Below are positions 7,606-15,122 of a stretch of 59,228 nt of DNA, piece after piece. The DNA is taken from assembly GCA_938003835.1 (NCBI GenBank), contig CALKXJ010000037.1, positions 1 to 59,228 of the forward strand, in the 5' to 3' direction. Source of the DNA: an uncultured Bryobacteraceae bacterium. Its GTDB lineage: Bacteria > Acidobacteriota > Terriglobia > Bryobacterales > Bryobacteraceae. Below the pieces are notes generated by a model that saw nothing but the letters and a program-made list of their open reading frames with translations, was not told the DNA's origin and did no database searches. Numbering within the stretch: the stretch's first letter is position 1; every line of letters begins with the position of its first letter. The position numbers and the translations under genes are program-made.

Positions 7606-8459
7606 AACGGCTTTTCGCGCTGACTGCGATCGCCCTGGCGGCATCTGCCGCGCCGTTCGAGTTCCGCGACATCGCGCCCGAATCCATTGAACTGCGGGAG
7701 GGCGCCTCGCCGGTGTACGTCTACCATCACGGGGTGGTGCGCAAATCGGGCGCGCCGGAAGACCGCGCCCGCTGCTGCTACCTGCATCCGGTCTACACGC
7801 CCGCCGGAACGGTGCTCACCGACGACTTCCCCGCGGACCATTACCATCATCGGGGCATCTTCTGGGCCTGGCCCGTGGTTGTGGTGGACGGCGAGCGTCT
7901 GGACGGTTGGCTGCTGAAGGGTCTGCGAGCCCGCTTCGTGCGGTGGCTGGCTCGCGAGGCGGGCCCTGACAAGGCTCGCCTGGCCGTCGAGAACGCCTGG
8001 ATGGCCGGCGAGCGGGCCGTGGTCCGCGAAACCGTCGAGATCCTCGCGCGGCCGGCTTCCGGCGGCCGGCGCGAGCTCGACTTCCGGCTGGTCTTCGAAG
8101 CGATCGGCGCTCCGGTGGAACTCCGGGGCGAACCCGCGGAGGCGAAAGGTTACGGCGGCTTTTCCGTCCGGTTTGCGCCGCGCCAGGAGACGGTGATCCT
8201 CACGGACACCGGCCGCGAGAGCGCCGACTCGAACATGGCCCCTCACCGCTGGGCCGCTCTCGAGGCCGTCTACTCAGGACGGCGTGCGGCCCTGCGCATC
8301 GACATCGATCCGTCGCATCCCGGCTTTCCCAACGGCTGGTGCCTGCGCCACTACGGGTTCCTGGGTGTGAACTATCCGGGCTTGAGCGCGCACCGGCTTG
8401 AGGTCGGCCGCCCGCTCGAGCTTCGCTATCGGGTCACGCTCTCGGATCTGGAGCGCTGA
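7602..8459 (+). CDS. DUF6807 (PmoA-like) family protein
   Basis: A 285-residue protein with an N-terminal signal peptide (MKRLFALTAIALAASAAP). It matches the family annotated as DUF6807 or, misleadingly, 'methane oxygenase PmoA'. Recognisable blocks are YVYHHGVVRKSG, YLHPVYTPAGTVLTDDFP and DHYHHRGIFWAWP, and the end has HYGFLGVNYPG. The fold is thought to be a beta-sandwich, and members occur in Acidobacteriota and Planctomycetota sugar-catabolic loci; no reaction is established. The start overlaps the previous stop by four bases (ATGA), giving translational coupling with the enolase-superfamily gene. Confidence 0.8.
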   Translation: MKRLFALTAIALAASAAPFEFRDIAPESIELREGASPVYVYHHGVVRKSGAPEDRARCCYLHPVYTPAGTVLTDDFPADHYHHRGIFWAWPVVVVDGERLDGWLLKGLRARFVRWLAREAGPDKARLAVENAWMAGERAVVRETVEILARPASGGRRELDFRLVFEAIGAPVELRGEPAEAKGYGGFSVRFAPRQETVILTDTGRESADSNMAPHRWAALEAVYSGRRAALRIDIDPSHPGFPNGWCLRHYGFLGVNYPGLSAHRLEVGRPLELRYRVTLSDLER

Positions 8460-8479
8460 AGGCGGGCGCCCGCGGCGGG

Positions 8480-8485
8480 TAGAAT
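8480..8485 (+). promoter_or_regulatory. Candidate -10 box ahead of the ctaA operon
   Basis: TAGAAT at 8480-8485 lies 55 bases before the chosen ctaA start. A perfect 12-bp GC palindrome (GCGGGCGCCCGC, 8462-8473) sits just upstream, directly after the previous gene's stop, and may act as its terminator. The leader also holds a small hairpin (GGCGC 8496-8500 with GCGCC 8508-8512) whose loop is GGAGGGA. Confidence 0.4.
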
Positions 8486-8540
8486 GGAATCATCCGGCGC
8501 GGAGGGAGCGCCTTCCGCATCCGATCGAGCGTTATCCATC

Positions 8541-9440
8541 ATGAGCGACAACTGGCTGCACCGTTTTTCTGTACTCCTGGCGGCGCTGACCCTGTTCCTG
8601 GTGGTCGCCGGAGCATCCGTCACCAGCAACGAAGCCGGCCTTTCCGTGCCGGACTGGCCGCTCTCCTACGGCAAGGTGATGCCGGAGATGAAGGGCGGCG
8701 TCTTCTACGAACATGGCCACCGCATGATCGGCGCGACGGTTGGCCTGCTGACCATCGTGCTGGCCGTCTGGCTGCAACTGCGCGACGAACGGCGCTGGAT
8801 GCGGCGGCTGGGCTGGATCGCGCTGGCAGCGGTGATCCTGCAAGGGGTGCTGGGCGGCCTGACCGTGCTGTGGCTGCTGCCCAAGCCCGTCAGCATCGCC
8901 CACGCCAGCTTCGCGCAGCTTTTCTTCAGCCTCACCGTGGCCATCGCCCTGTTCACCTCGCGCGCCTGGAGGCAGGGCCCCGAAATTGTCGAGGATCACG
9001 GCTCGCCGTCGCTGCGGACGATGGCGCTGCTCACCGCCGTCGCCGTGCTGGGCCAGATCGCGCTGGGGGCGGCCTACCGTCACCGGGCGCTCGGGCTGAT
9101 GCCTCATGTGATCGCCGCCTTCCTCGTGCTCGCGATTGCGCTGCTGGCTGCCATGTTCACGCTCCAGCAGTTCCCCCGGCACCGGCACCTGCGCCCGGCG
9201 GCCACCGCGTTGTTGGTGATCGTCCTGGCTCAGGTACTGCTCGGAATCGCCGCCTACGTCGCGCGCATCTACACCACTGAGAGCCTCGAGCCGCCCGCGG
9301 TGATGGTCTTCTTCACGGTGCTCCACGTGGCCGGCGGCGGGCTGGCCATGGCATCAAGCACAGTCTTCGGAATCCAGATCGTGCGCCATGTGCGGCGGCC
9401 GCTGGAGTCGGTGCAGCGCGAGGTCTCCGTCGTTTCATGA
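8541..9440 (+). CDS. ctaA: Haem A synthase (CtaA/COX15)
   Basis: A 299-residue polytopic membrane protein with about eight hydrophobic segments. It converts haem O to haem A for cytochrome c oxidase. The conserved haem-ligand histidines are seen in EHGHRMIG (first loop), IAHASFAQ, LMPHVIAAF and VLHVAGGG, and the N-terminal GASVTSNEAGLSVPDWPL block is typical of the family. ATG 8541 starts MSDNWLHRF; an in-frame ATG at 8484 would add 19 polar residues and overlap the promoter-like box, so I reject it. It overlaps ctaB by four bases (ATGA). Confidence 0.93.
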   Translation: MSDNWLHRFSVLLAALTLFLVVAGASVTSNEAGLSVPDWPLSYGKVMPEMKGGVFYEHGHRMIGATVGLLTIVLAVWLQLRDERRWMRRLGWIALAAVILQGVLGGLTVLWLLPKPVSIAHASFAQLFFSLTVAIALFTSRAWRQGPEIVEDHGSPSLRTMALLTAVAVLGQIALGAAYRHRALGLMPHVIAAFLVLAIALLAAMFTLQQFPRHRHLRPAATALLVIVLAQVLLGIAAYVARIYTTESLEPPAVMVFFTVLHVAGGGLAMASSTVFGIQIVRHVRRPLESVQREVSVVS

Positions 9441-10285
9441 AGGCGTACCTGGCCCTGACCAAGCCCCGGATCACCTGGCTCATCCTGATGAGCACGGGCA
9501 TCGGCTTCCTTTTCGGCGCGCGTGACTGGGGCTGGCTGGTGCTCCTTTGGACCCTCGTGGGCACGGGACTGCTGGCCTCCGGCACCGCGACGCTCAACCA
9601 ATGGTGGGAGCGCGAGGCCGACGCCCGGATGCGCCGGACCCGGCATCGCCCGCTGCCCGCTGGCGCGATCACGCCCGGCCGGGCCTTCGCCTGGGGTGTG
9701 GCGCTCTCGCTGGCCGGCTTCGGCGTGCTGGCCCTCGGGGCGAACCTGCTGGCTGCTTTGCTTGGCCTGTTCACGCTGCTGAGTTATCTTTTGGCCTATA
9801 CGCCGCTCAAGCGCCGCTCGCCGCATTCGACCACGGTGGGGGCCATCCCCGGCGCCATGCCCCCAATGATCGGCTACGCGGCCGCGCACGGCGCGCTCAC
9901 CACCGAGGCCTGGATCCTGTATGCCATTCTCTTTCTCTGGCAATTTCCGCACTTTTACTCCATCGCCTGGCTCTATCGCGACGACTACGCCGCTGCGGGC
10001 ATCAAGATGAAGCCTGTGGTCGAGCCGGGTCCGGAGGCCACCGCCCGCCTGATCGTCTGGACGTGCCTCCTTCTGATCCCGGTGAGCCTGGCGCCGTCGC
10101 TCGTCTCGATGACGGGCCGGCTGTACCTCATCGGTGCTCTGTTGCTCGGATTCGGCTTCCTGTACTCCGGCCTGCGCGCGGCAGCGGAGCGCACGCTGGT
10201 GAAGGCGCGCGGCGTGCTCGTCGCCTCGGTGGTTTACCTTCCCCTGCTCTACGCCCTGATGGTGTTCGACAGGCGCGGCTTGTGA
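9437..10285 (+). CDS. ctaB: Protohaem IX farnesyltransferase (haem O synthase)
   Basis: A 282-residue UbiA-type prenyltransferase with about eight or nine membrane segments. It farnesylates haem B to haem O, the substrate of the upstream haem A synthase. The first aspartate-rich site is in NQWWEREADARMRRT with HRPLPAG after it, and the second is in YRDDYAAAGIKM. The start overlaps the ctaA stop and the stop overlaps the GTG start of the ABC gene, so all are one translationally coupled operon. Confidence 0.94.
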   Translation: MKAYLALTKPRITWLILMSTGIGFLFGARDWGWLVLLWTLVGTGLLASGTATLNQWWEREADARMRRTRHRPLPAGAITPGRAFAWGVALSLAGFGVLALGANLLAALLGLFTLLSYLLAYTPLKRRSPHSTTVGAIPGAMPPMIGYAAAHGALTTEAWILYAILFLWQFPHFYSIAWLYRDDYAAAGIKMKPVVEPGPEATARLIVWTCLLLIPVSLAPSLVSMTGRLYLIGALLLGFGFLYSGLRAAAERTLVKARGVLVASVVYLPLLYALMVFDRRGL

Positions 10286-11193
10286 TCGTCTCGGTCCGGA
10301 ACCTCACGCATCGCTATGGCTCGCGTGTCGCGCTCGACGATTTAAGTTTCGACGTTGCCCCGGGCACCATCTTTGGGCTGCTCGGACCGAATGGAAGCGG
10401 CAAGTCGACCCTGTTCCGGATCCTGACCACCATGATGGCGCCCACCTCCGGCCGGGTGACGATCGCCGGCTTTGACGCGGTGCGCCGGCCCGACGAGGTC
10501 CGCCGCCGGATCGGGGTGGTCTTCCAGTCGCCCAGCCTCGACCGCAAGCTCACCGTTCGGGAAAACCTCACCGCCCTGGGCCGCCTGTACGGCCTCTGGG
10601 GCGCCCACCTTCAATCCCGGATCAGCGAGACGCTCGAGCGTCTGGGGTTGGCCGATCGCGCCGGGGAGCTGGTCGAAACGCTTTCAGGCGGCCTGCGCCG
10701 GCGCGTGGAGATCGCGCGGGCACTGCTGGCTGGACCCTCGATCCTGCTGTTCGACGAGCCTTCCTCGGGGCTCGATCCCGCGGCGCGCCTCGAGCTGGTC
10801 TCCGTGATTGCCGGATTGCGAGACCATCACGGCGTCACGGTCCTGCTCGCCACGCACGTGCTCGAGGAGGCGGAGCGCTGCGACCGCCTGCTGTTGCTCC
10901 ATCACGGCCGCCGTGTCGCCGAAGGGACGCCTGCCGAGCTCAAGAGCCGCGTCGGCGGCGACGTCGTCGTCCTGGAGGTGGCCGACCCCGAAGCCCTGCG
11001 GGGCCGGATCCTGGAGCGTTTTGGACTCCAGGCGCAGGCCGTGGATGGTGCGCTGAGGGTGGAGATTCCCAACGGCCACCGCTTCATCGCCGAGCTGGTC
11101 GAGGCCTTCCCCGGAGCGATCCGCTCCATCGGCTTGCACAAGCCGACGCTCGAAGACGTCTTCCTGGACGAAACCGGGGTGTCGATCGACTAG
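10282..11193 (+). CDS. ABC transporter ATP-binding protein in a cytochrome-oxidase assembly operon
   Basis: A 303-residue ATPase starting at GTG 10282, which overlaps the ctaB stop. Walker A is GPNGSGKST (35-43), the signature is LSGGLRRR (134-141), Walker B is ILLFDEP (153-159) and the switch histidine is His192 in LLATH. After about residue 220 it carries the C-terminal extension of the CcmA/drug-exporter subfamily. Its partner is the ABC-2 permease eight bases downstream. Position between haem A/O synthesis and a copper chaperone points to a role in oxidase maturation; the cargo is unknown. Confidence 0.9.
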   Translation: MIVSVRNLTHRYGSRVALDDLSFDVAPGTIFGLLGPNGSGKSTLFRILTTMMAPTSGRVTIAGFDAVRRPDEVRRRIGVVFQSPSLDRKLTVRENLTALGRLYGLWGAHLQSRISETLERLGLADRAGELVETLSGGLRRRVEIARALLAGPSILLFDEPSSGLDPAARLELVSVIAGLRDHHGVTVLLATHVLEEAERCDRLLLLHHGRRVAEGTPAELKSRVGGDVVVLEVADPEALRGRILERFGLQAQAVDGALRVEIPNGHRFIAELVEAFPGAIRSIGLHKPTLEDVFLDETGVSID

Positions 11194-11201
11194 GGGGCCG
11201 G

Positions 11202-11951
11202 GTGAGCAAAGACTTCGGGCTGGCGGTCACAACCCTCTGGTGGCGTGAGCTCGTGCGTTTCTGGCGCGAGCGGGCGCGCGTGGCCGGGTTCGTCGGCTCC
11301 CCCTTGCTTTTCTGGCTGATCATCGGCTCCGGCTTCGGCGATCTGGCGTTTTTCTTCCCGGGGGCGATTACGCTGACGGTGATGGTCTCGGCGACCTTCT
11401 CCACCATGTCGCTGATCGAGGACCGGCGGGAGGGCTTTCTGCTGGCGGTGCTGGTGTCGCCGGCGCCGCGAAGCGCGATGGTGCTCGGCAAGGTCCTAGG
11501 CGCCTCGACGCTGGCCTGGATCCAAGGGCTCGTGCTGTTGGCCTTCCTGCCGCTGGCCGGCCTCCGGCCTCCGGCGGCTTCCCTGCTCGCCGCCGCCTTG
11601 ATCATCTATCTGATCTCGTTCAGCTTCACGGCTCTCGGCTTTCTCATCGCCTGGCACATGGAGTCCTCGCAGGGTTTCCACGCGGTGATGAACCTGGTGC
11701 TGTTTCCTCTGTGGATGGTCTCGGGCGCGCTCTTCTCACCGGCGAGCGCCCACGGCTGGATGCAGGTCCTGATGCAACTGAACCCGCTCGCCTACTCGCT
11801 CGCCGCGCTCCGGCACTTTCTTGCGCCGGCTGCGGACCCACACCGGCCGCCGCTTGCGTCGAGTTTGATCGTCACGGCCGGCGGCGCCCTGGCGCTCGTT
11901 CTGCTCGCCACGCTGGCCGCCCGCCGCCACCCCAAAGGGAGTTTCGCATGA
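11202..11951 (+). CDS. ABC-2 type transporter permease
   Basis: A 249-residue membrane protein beginning at GTG 11202. Six hydrophobic segments and the block MESSQGFHAVMNLVLFPLWMVSGALF are characteristic of ABC-2 exporters. It pairs with the preceding ATPase to form an exporter half, probably a homodimer. Its stop overlaps the SCO start by four bases. What it moves is not evident; haem, a haem precursor or a copper ligand are possibilities suggested only by context. Confidence 0.88.
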   Translation: MSKDFGLAVTTLWWRELVRFWRERARVAGFVGSPLLFWLIIGSGFGDLAFFFPGAITLTVMVSATFSTMSLIEDRREGFLLAVLVSPAPRSAMVLGKVLGASTLAWIQGLVLLAFLPLAGLRPPAASLLAAALIIYLISFSFTALGFLIAWHMESSQGFHAVMNLVLFPLWMVSGALFSPASAHGWMQVLMQLNPLAYSLAALRHFLAPAADPHRPPLASSLIVTAGGALALVLLATLAARRHPKGSFA

Positions 11952-12514
11952 GTCGTTACCCACTTCGCTTGGTTCCGATGCTTGTTCTGGCGATGGCCTC
12001 CTGCGGCTGGAAGTCGCCGGAGCTGCCTTCATACAACGCCATACCCGCTTTTACGCTCACCAGCCAGACCGGCGCCGCTTTTGACAGCCGGCGGGAGCTC
12101 GCCGGCAAGATCTGGGTGGCCAACTTTATCTTCACCTCCTGCCAGGGTCCCTGCCCGATCATGAGCGCCCACATGCAGCGTATCCAGAACCGGGTGCGCT
12201 CGCTTCAGGAGGTTCGCCTGGTGTCATTCACCATCGACCCGGACCGCGACACACCGGAGGTGCTGGCGGAGTACGGCAAGCGCTTCCAGGCTGACCCGAC
12301 CCGCTGGTTCTTCCTAACCGGGCCCAAGGAGACGCTTCAGAAACTCAACCGGGACGCCTTCATGCTCGGCGACATCGACGCCAGCCTCGAACACAGCACC
12401 CGGTTCGTGTTGGTGGACCGCCAGGGAGTGGTGCGGGGCTACTACTCGAGCAACGACCCGAAGGAGCTCGAGAAGCTGGTGGACGACATACGGACCCTGC
12501 ACGGGGCCTCCTGA
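11948..12514 (+). CDS. SCO1/SenC family copper chaperone (lipoprotein)
   Basis: A 188-residue thioredoxin-fold protein that in this family delivers copper to the CuA site of cytochrome oxidase or reduces its cysteines. The N-terminus has a hydrophobic stretch ending at Cys19, consistent with a lipoprotein, though Met at -3 is unusual for a lipobox. The copper ligands are Cys65 and Cys69 in SCQGPCP and His149 in LEHSTRF. DPDRDTPEVL is the family block. The start ATG overlaps the permease stop, and its stop overlaps the DUF420 start. Confidence 0.92.
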   Translation: MSRYPLRLVPMLVLAMASCGWKSPELPSYNAIPAFTLTSQTGAAFDSRRELAGKIWVANFIFTSCQGPCPIMSAHMQRIQNRVRSLQEVRLVSFTIDPDRDTPEVLAEYGKRFQADPTRWFFLTGPKETLQKLNRDAFMLGDIDASLEHSTRFVLVDRQGVVRGYYSSNDPKELEKLVDDIRTLHGAS

Positions 12515-12927
12515 TGGCCTTCACCGTCCTGCCTACGGTGAACGCCGTGCTGAACGCCACGGCGGCTGTCTTGCTGGCGGCCGGCTACCGGATGATCCGG
12601 CGGGGACGGCGCCAAGCGCACCGGCGTCTGATGCTGGCGGCCTTCGCCGTCTCGGCTCTTTTCCTGGTGAGCTATCTCGTCTATCACTACCAAGTCGGCT
12701 CGGTGCGCTTCCGCGGGACCGGGCCGATCCGGACCGTCTATTTCACGCTCCTGATCAGCCACACGATTCTGGCCGCAGCGGTCCCGCCGCTGGCGGTGGT
12801 CACGCTCTGGCGGGCTCTCAAAGGGCGCCTGGAGGCCCACCGCCGCATCGCCCGCTGGGCGCTTCCAATCTGGCTTTACGTCTCCGCCAGCGGCGTGGCC
12901 GTCTACTGGATGCTGTACCGGCTGTGA
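12514..12927 (+). CDS. DUF420 (CtaM-like) membrane protein
   Basis: A 137-residue protein with four hydrophobic segments and the DUF420 blocks NAVLNATAAVLLAAG, RRGRRQAHRRLML, SYLVYHY and HRRIARWALPIWLYVSASG. A Bacillus homologue (CtaM/YozB) is needed for maturation of cytochrome aa3, which agrees with the operon. The ATG shares a base with the SCO stop (TGATG). It is the last gene of the operon; no oxidase subunit gene follows. Confidence 0.88.
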   Translation: MAFTVLPTVNAVLNATAAVLLAAGYRMIRRGRRQAHRRLMLAAFAVSALFLVSYLVYHYQVGSVRFRGTGPIRTVYFTLLISHTILAAAVPPLAVVTLWRALKGRLEAHRRIARWALPIWLYVSASGVAVYWMLYRL

Positions 12928-13407
12928 CGGTCCGGGCCGGATGTTCGTCAGGCGAGCCGCCCGATAGCCATCCCAGTACAGTTGTCAGGCAGCAGGGGCG
13001 GAGGGCCCGTGGCTGTTTTTGCTGGGCACTCTCCGGGACTGCCGGGTCCGAAAGTAGGCCGGCATAGTCGGGGAGGGGCCCGAGCACCAGCAGCCGGGGT
13101 CAGTCCCCGAGCCCCAGAGCGCTCCCTGTCGCCGACACGGGCGCTACCTGGAGCACTGACCGTCGCGTCACAGCCGCGGTTTGACGCGATGACCTCGCCG
13201 GCTGACTCTCCAAGGCCGTCACCGCGCATTGTGCGAACGTCTCTTGGCTCGCACCCGGACGGCGTTGCCACTCGCTGTTTTCAATAAATGCCATCGGGGC
13301 GTCCGGCCCGTTTTGCGCCAGGCCTTTGCGTGTAAATCGAGCTCGCGACTTCACGTGGGAGCAATCCCAGTCGCAGTAGGCGCAGCAGCCAATCCCTTTC
13401 GAGCAAG

Positions 13408-13540
13408 AGTATTGTTCGGCGCCTGCCGCCGGGCCGGTACAAGATCTCCGTCTCGGCCGCAGGTTACCGCAAGGCGGTCCAGCCGGCAACCGTCCGGGCC
13501 GACCACGTAACGCGCCTGGACTTGATGCTAGACGGGATCT
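13408..13540 (+). pseudogene. Remnant of a carboxypeptidase-regulatory-like domain
   Basis: One frame reads RLPPGRYKISVSAAGYRKA and then TVRADHVTRLDLMLDGI. This aligns without gaps to the last 40 residues of the protein encoded at 15123-15881 (RLPPGRYEISVSAEGYRGA, then VVRPGEVTRLDFVLERI). The nucleotide match is also close (for example GATCTCCGTCTCGG is shared). The similarity starts near 13420 with no start codon or coding region upstream, and the frame runs on past the normal end into unrelated sequence. I infer a broken duplicate of the gene 2 kb downstream. Confidence 0.75.
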
Positions 13541-13870
13541 ATCAGGGATTACCACCGAAGTCGGTCTGCCAGGGAGGCCCCATCGACTCGGCGGCCGAAG
13601 TCGCTATAGCCGGCGGCGCTTGTCGTGAGCGGCGAGACTCGCTGCCGCCACAACTTGCTCTTCTCACCAGTACGTGCCTCGCCGCCCGAACCGAGTGCGG
13701 CGCGGCGATGCGCCACAGGGGCAGATATCGTTCTACCCGTCGCACCGCCGAGCACAATCGCCACTGCCGGCACGTCAGAAAGACACATCCCTCTCCGCGT
13801 CCAACCTCCGGTCCCCGTTGCCCGAGAGCCGCCATGGTACTTGCAGTACTCGCCCCCGCGACGTTTTTCG

Positions 13871-13899
13871 TTGACATACCTCCGACCATCCTGTAGGCT
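13871..13899 (+). promoter_or_regulatory. Sigma70-type promoter of the secreted protease gene
   Basis: TTGACA at 13871-13876 and TAGGCT at 13894-13899 are separated by 17 bases. Transcription would begin near 13906, leaving a leader of about 68 bases before the ATG at 13974. This consensus -35 box is rare in the window. Confidence 0.6.
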
Positions 13900-13973
13900 A
13901 CGTGAAGGGGCAGCCAGGGGGTATCTGTTTGAGGCTTCCAAGTCGACCCCAAACGAGAATCGGAGGAAAAGAG

Positions 13974-14981
13974 ATGTATTTGCGTTTTCTGAGTTTAAGG
14001 TGGTTCGTGCCGTCAGCTAGGTGCGCCGCGACCACCCTTATGGTTTTGCTTCTGGTGCTGGGAGTTCAGGCCTCTGGACAAATCAGCCGCGATCCGCTCG
14101 CGGTGACGGTTCGCAGTGACGGGGTTATGGGCGAGTCTCTCTTGTTAGGAGAGGCCGTTACTACCGAGCCTTTTTCTGGCACCGGTGTGCTACCTGCCGA
14201 GGCCGTCAATGAGTGGACGCGAGGTTACGTCCCCAGTGTGGCGGAGTTGCGAGCGCTCCGGCCGGGCGGCCCCAGGATCGGCATTGAAACCGTGATCGGG
14301 CTGGATTCGCGGATGCGCATCCAGTCGACGAACCTGTATCCGGCCAGAGCCACCGCACTGATCACGTTCACCGGCGGCTATTGCACGGGCTGGTTCTATG
14401 GGCCGAACGTGGTGGCCACTGCCGGCCACTGTGTCCACACCGGAGGGCCGGGCGGCTCCTGGCGGACGAACGTGCGGGTCTGGCCCGGCTACAATGCCGG
14501 CAGCGCCCCTTACGGCTCGTACCCGGCCAAGTGGCTGGCCTCGGTCGTCGGCTGGACCAACAGCTCCAACGAGCAGTATGACTACGGCGTGGTGAAGCTT
14601 TCCACCAATGTCGGCAACACGGTAGGCTGGTACGGCCTTTGGGGCTGGCAAGTCGCCAGCTTGAACAATACGCCCACGGTGATCTTGGGCTACCCGGGCG
14701 ACAAATCGCCCTCACAGTCGCAGTGGGTGGGAGTGGACTCTGTGCGCGTGACGCAGGCGAACCAAATTTTCTACAAGAATGACACGTTCGGCGGTATGAG
14801 CGGCAGCGCCGTCTGGCACGATCGGCCGGCCGGCAGCTTGTACTGCGCTAACGGGCCGTGCGCCTATGCGATTCATGCGTATGGGCTCCATGGGGCTGTA
14901 CCGCACAGCGATCACAATCACGGCACGCGGATCACCCAAGCCGTCTACAACAACCTGATCGCCTGGCGCAACGCTCCGTAA
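13974..14981 (+). CDS. Secreted V8-like (trypsin-fold) serine protease
   Basis: A 335-residue secreted protease. ATG 13974 is preceded by a strong GGAGG (13963-13967) and starts a long signal peptide ending VLGVQASGQ near residue 36. About 85 residues of propeptide-like sequence follow. The catalytic triad of the glutamyl-endopeptidase/S1B type is complete: His152 in ATAGHCVH, Asp203 in QYDYGVVKL and Ser276 in GGMSGSAVWH. Two cysteine pairs may form disulfides (Cys137/Cys153, Cys291/Cys296). It is monocistronic: a consensus promoter lies upstream and a strong terminator downstream. Cleavage specificity cannot be read from the sequence. Confidence 0.9.
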   Translation: MYLRFLSLRWFVPSARCAATTLMVLLLVLGVQASGQISRDPLAVTVRSDGVMGESLLLGEAVTTEPFSGTGVLPAEAVNEWTRGYVPSVAELRALRPGGPRIGIETVIGLDSRMRIQSTNLYPARATALITFTGGYCTGWFYGPNVVATAGHCVHTGGPGGSWRTNVRVWPGYNAGSAPYGSYPAKWLASVVGWTNSSNEQYDYGVVKLSTNVGNTVGWYGLWGWQVASLNNTPTVILGYPGDKSPSQSQWVGVDSVRVTQANQIFYKNDTFGGMSGSAVWHDRPAGSLYCANGPCAYAIHAYGLHGAVPHSDHNHGTRITQAVYNNLIAWRNAP

Positions 14982-15006
14982 CGCATTCCGGCGGTCAGAG
15001 ACAACC

Positions 15007-15048
15007 CTTCCGGGGTGCGGCATTTCCGCCCCCGGAAGTCTTTTGTTT
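15007..15048 (+). terminator. Rho-independent terminator after the secreted protease
   Basis: CTTCCGGGG (15007-15015) pairs with CCCCGGAAG (15030-15038), and GCGG (15017-15020) with CCGC (15026-15029), with one bulged T and a CATTT loop. The 13-bp stem is followed by TCTTTTGTTT (15039-15048). This is the clearest intrinsic terminator in the window. Confidence 0.9.
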
Positions 15049-15093
15049 GCGGGGGAACTCTTTCAGATCGTCTACTTCCCCCGCTGGCGGTCC

Positions 15094-15099
15094 TATACT
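15094..15099 (+). promoter_or_regulatory. Candidate -10 box for the helical/CarbopepD gene
   Basis: TATACT at 15094-15099 lies 24 bases before the ATG at 15123. The -35 position 17 bases upstream reads TCTACT, a poor match. The leader contains a strong GAGGGAGGG ribosome binding site. Confidence 0.5.
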
Positions 15100-15122
15100 G
15101 GGGGCGTTACGAGGGAGGGCAT

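Larger units (their letters stand above)
12928..13973. other. Gene-poor kilobase containing a decayed fragment and the protease promoter
   Basis: No open frame here has a recognisable family, a good ribosome binding site and the codon bias of its neighbours. Frames on both strands of 100-150 codons have odd compositions (many Arg, Ser and Pro in shadow-like order), and I treat them as spurious. Recognisable content is a carboxypeptidase-regulatory-domain remnant at 13408-13540 and the promoter of the secreted protease at 13871-13899. The stretch 12928-13400 shows nothing I can identify. Confidence 0.6.

Noticed and set aside
13100-13941. Frames of 120-150 codons on both strands in the gene-poor kilobase
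   Set aside because: No ribosome binding sites, no known motifs and composition unlike the neighbours. One of them merely continues from the CarbopepD remnant.
12928-13973. A hidden structural RNA in the gene-poor kilobase
   Set aside because: I could not find a consistent strong fold or a known riboswitch or 6S-like pattern by eye. A covariance-model search would be needed to exclude it.
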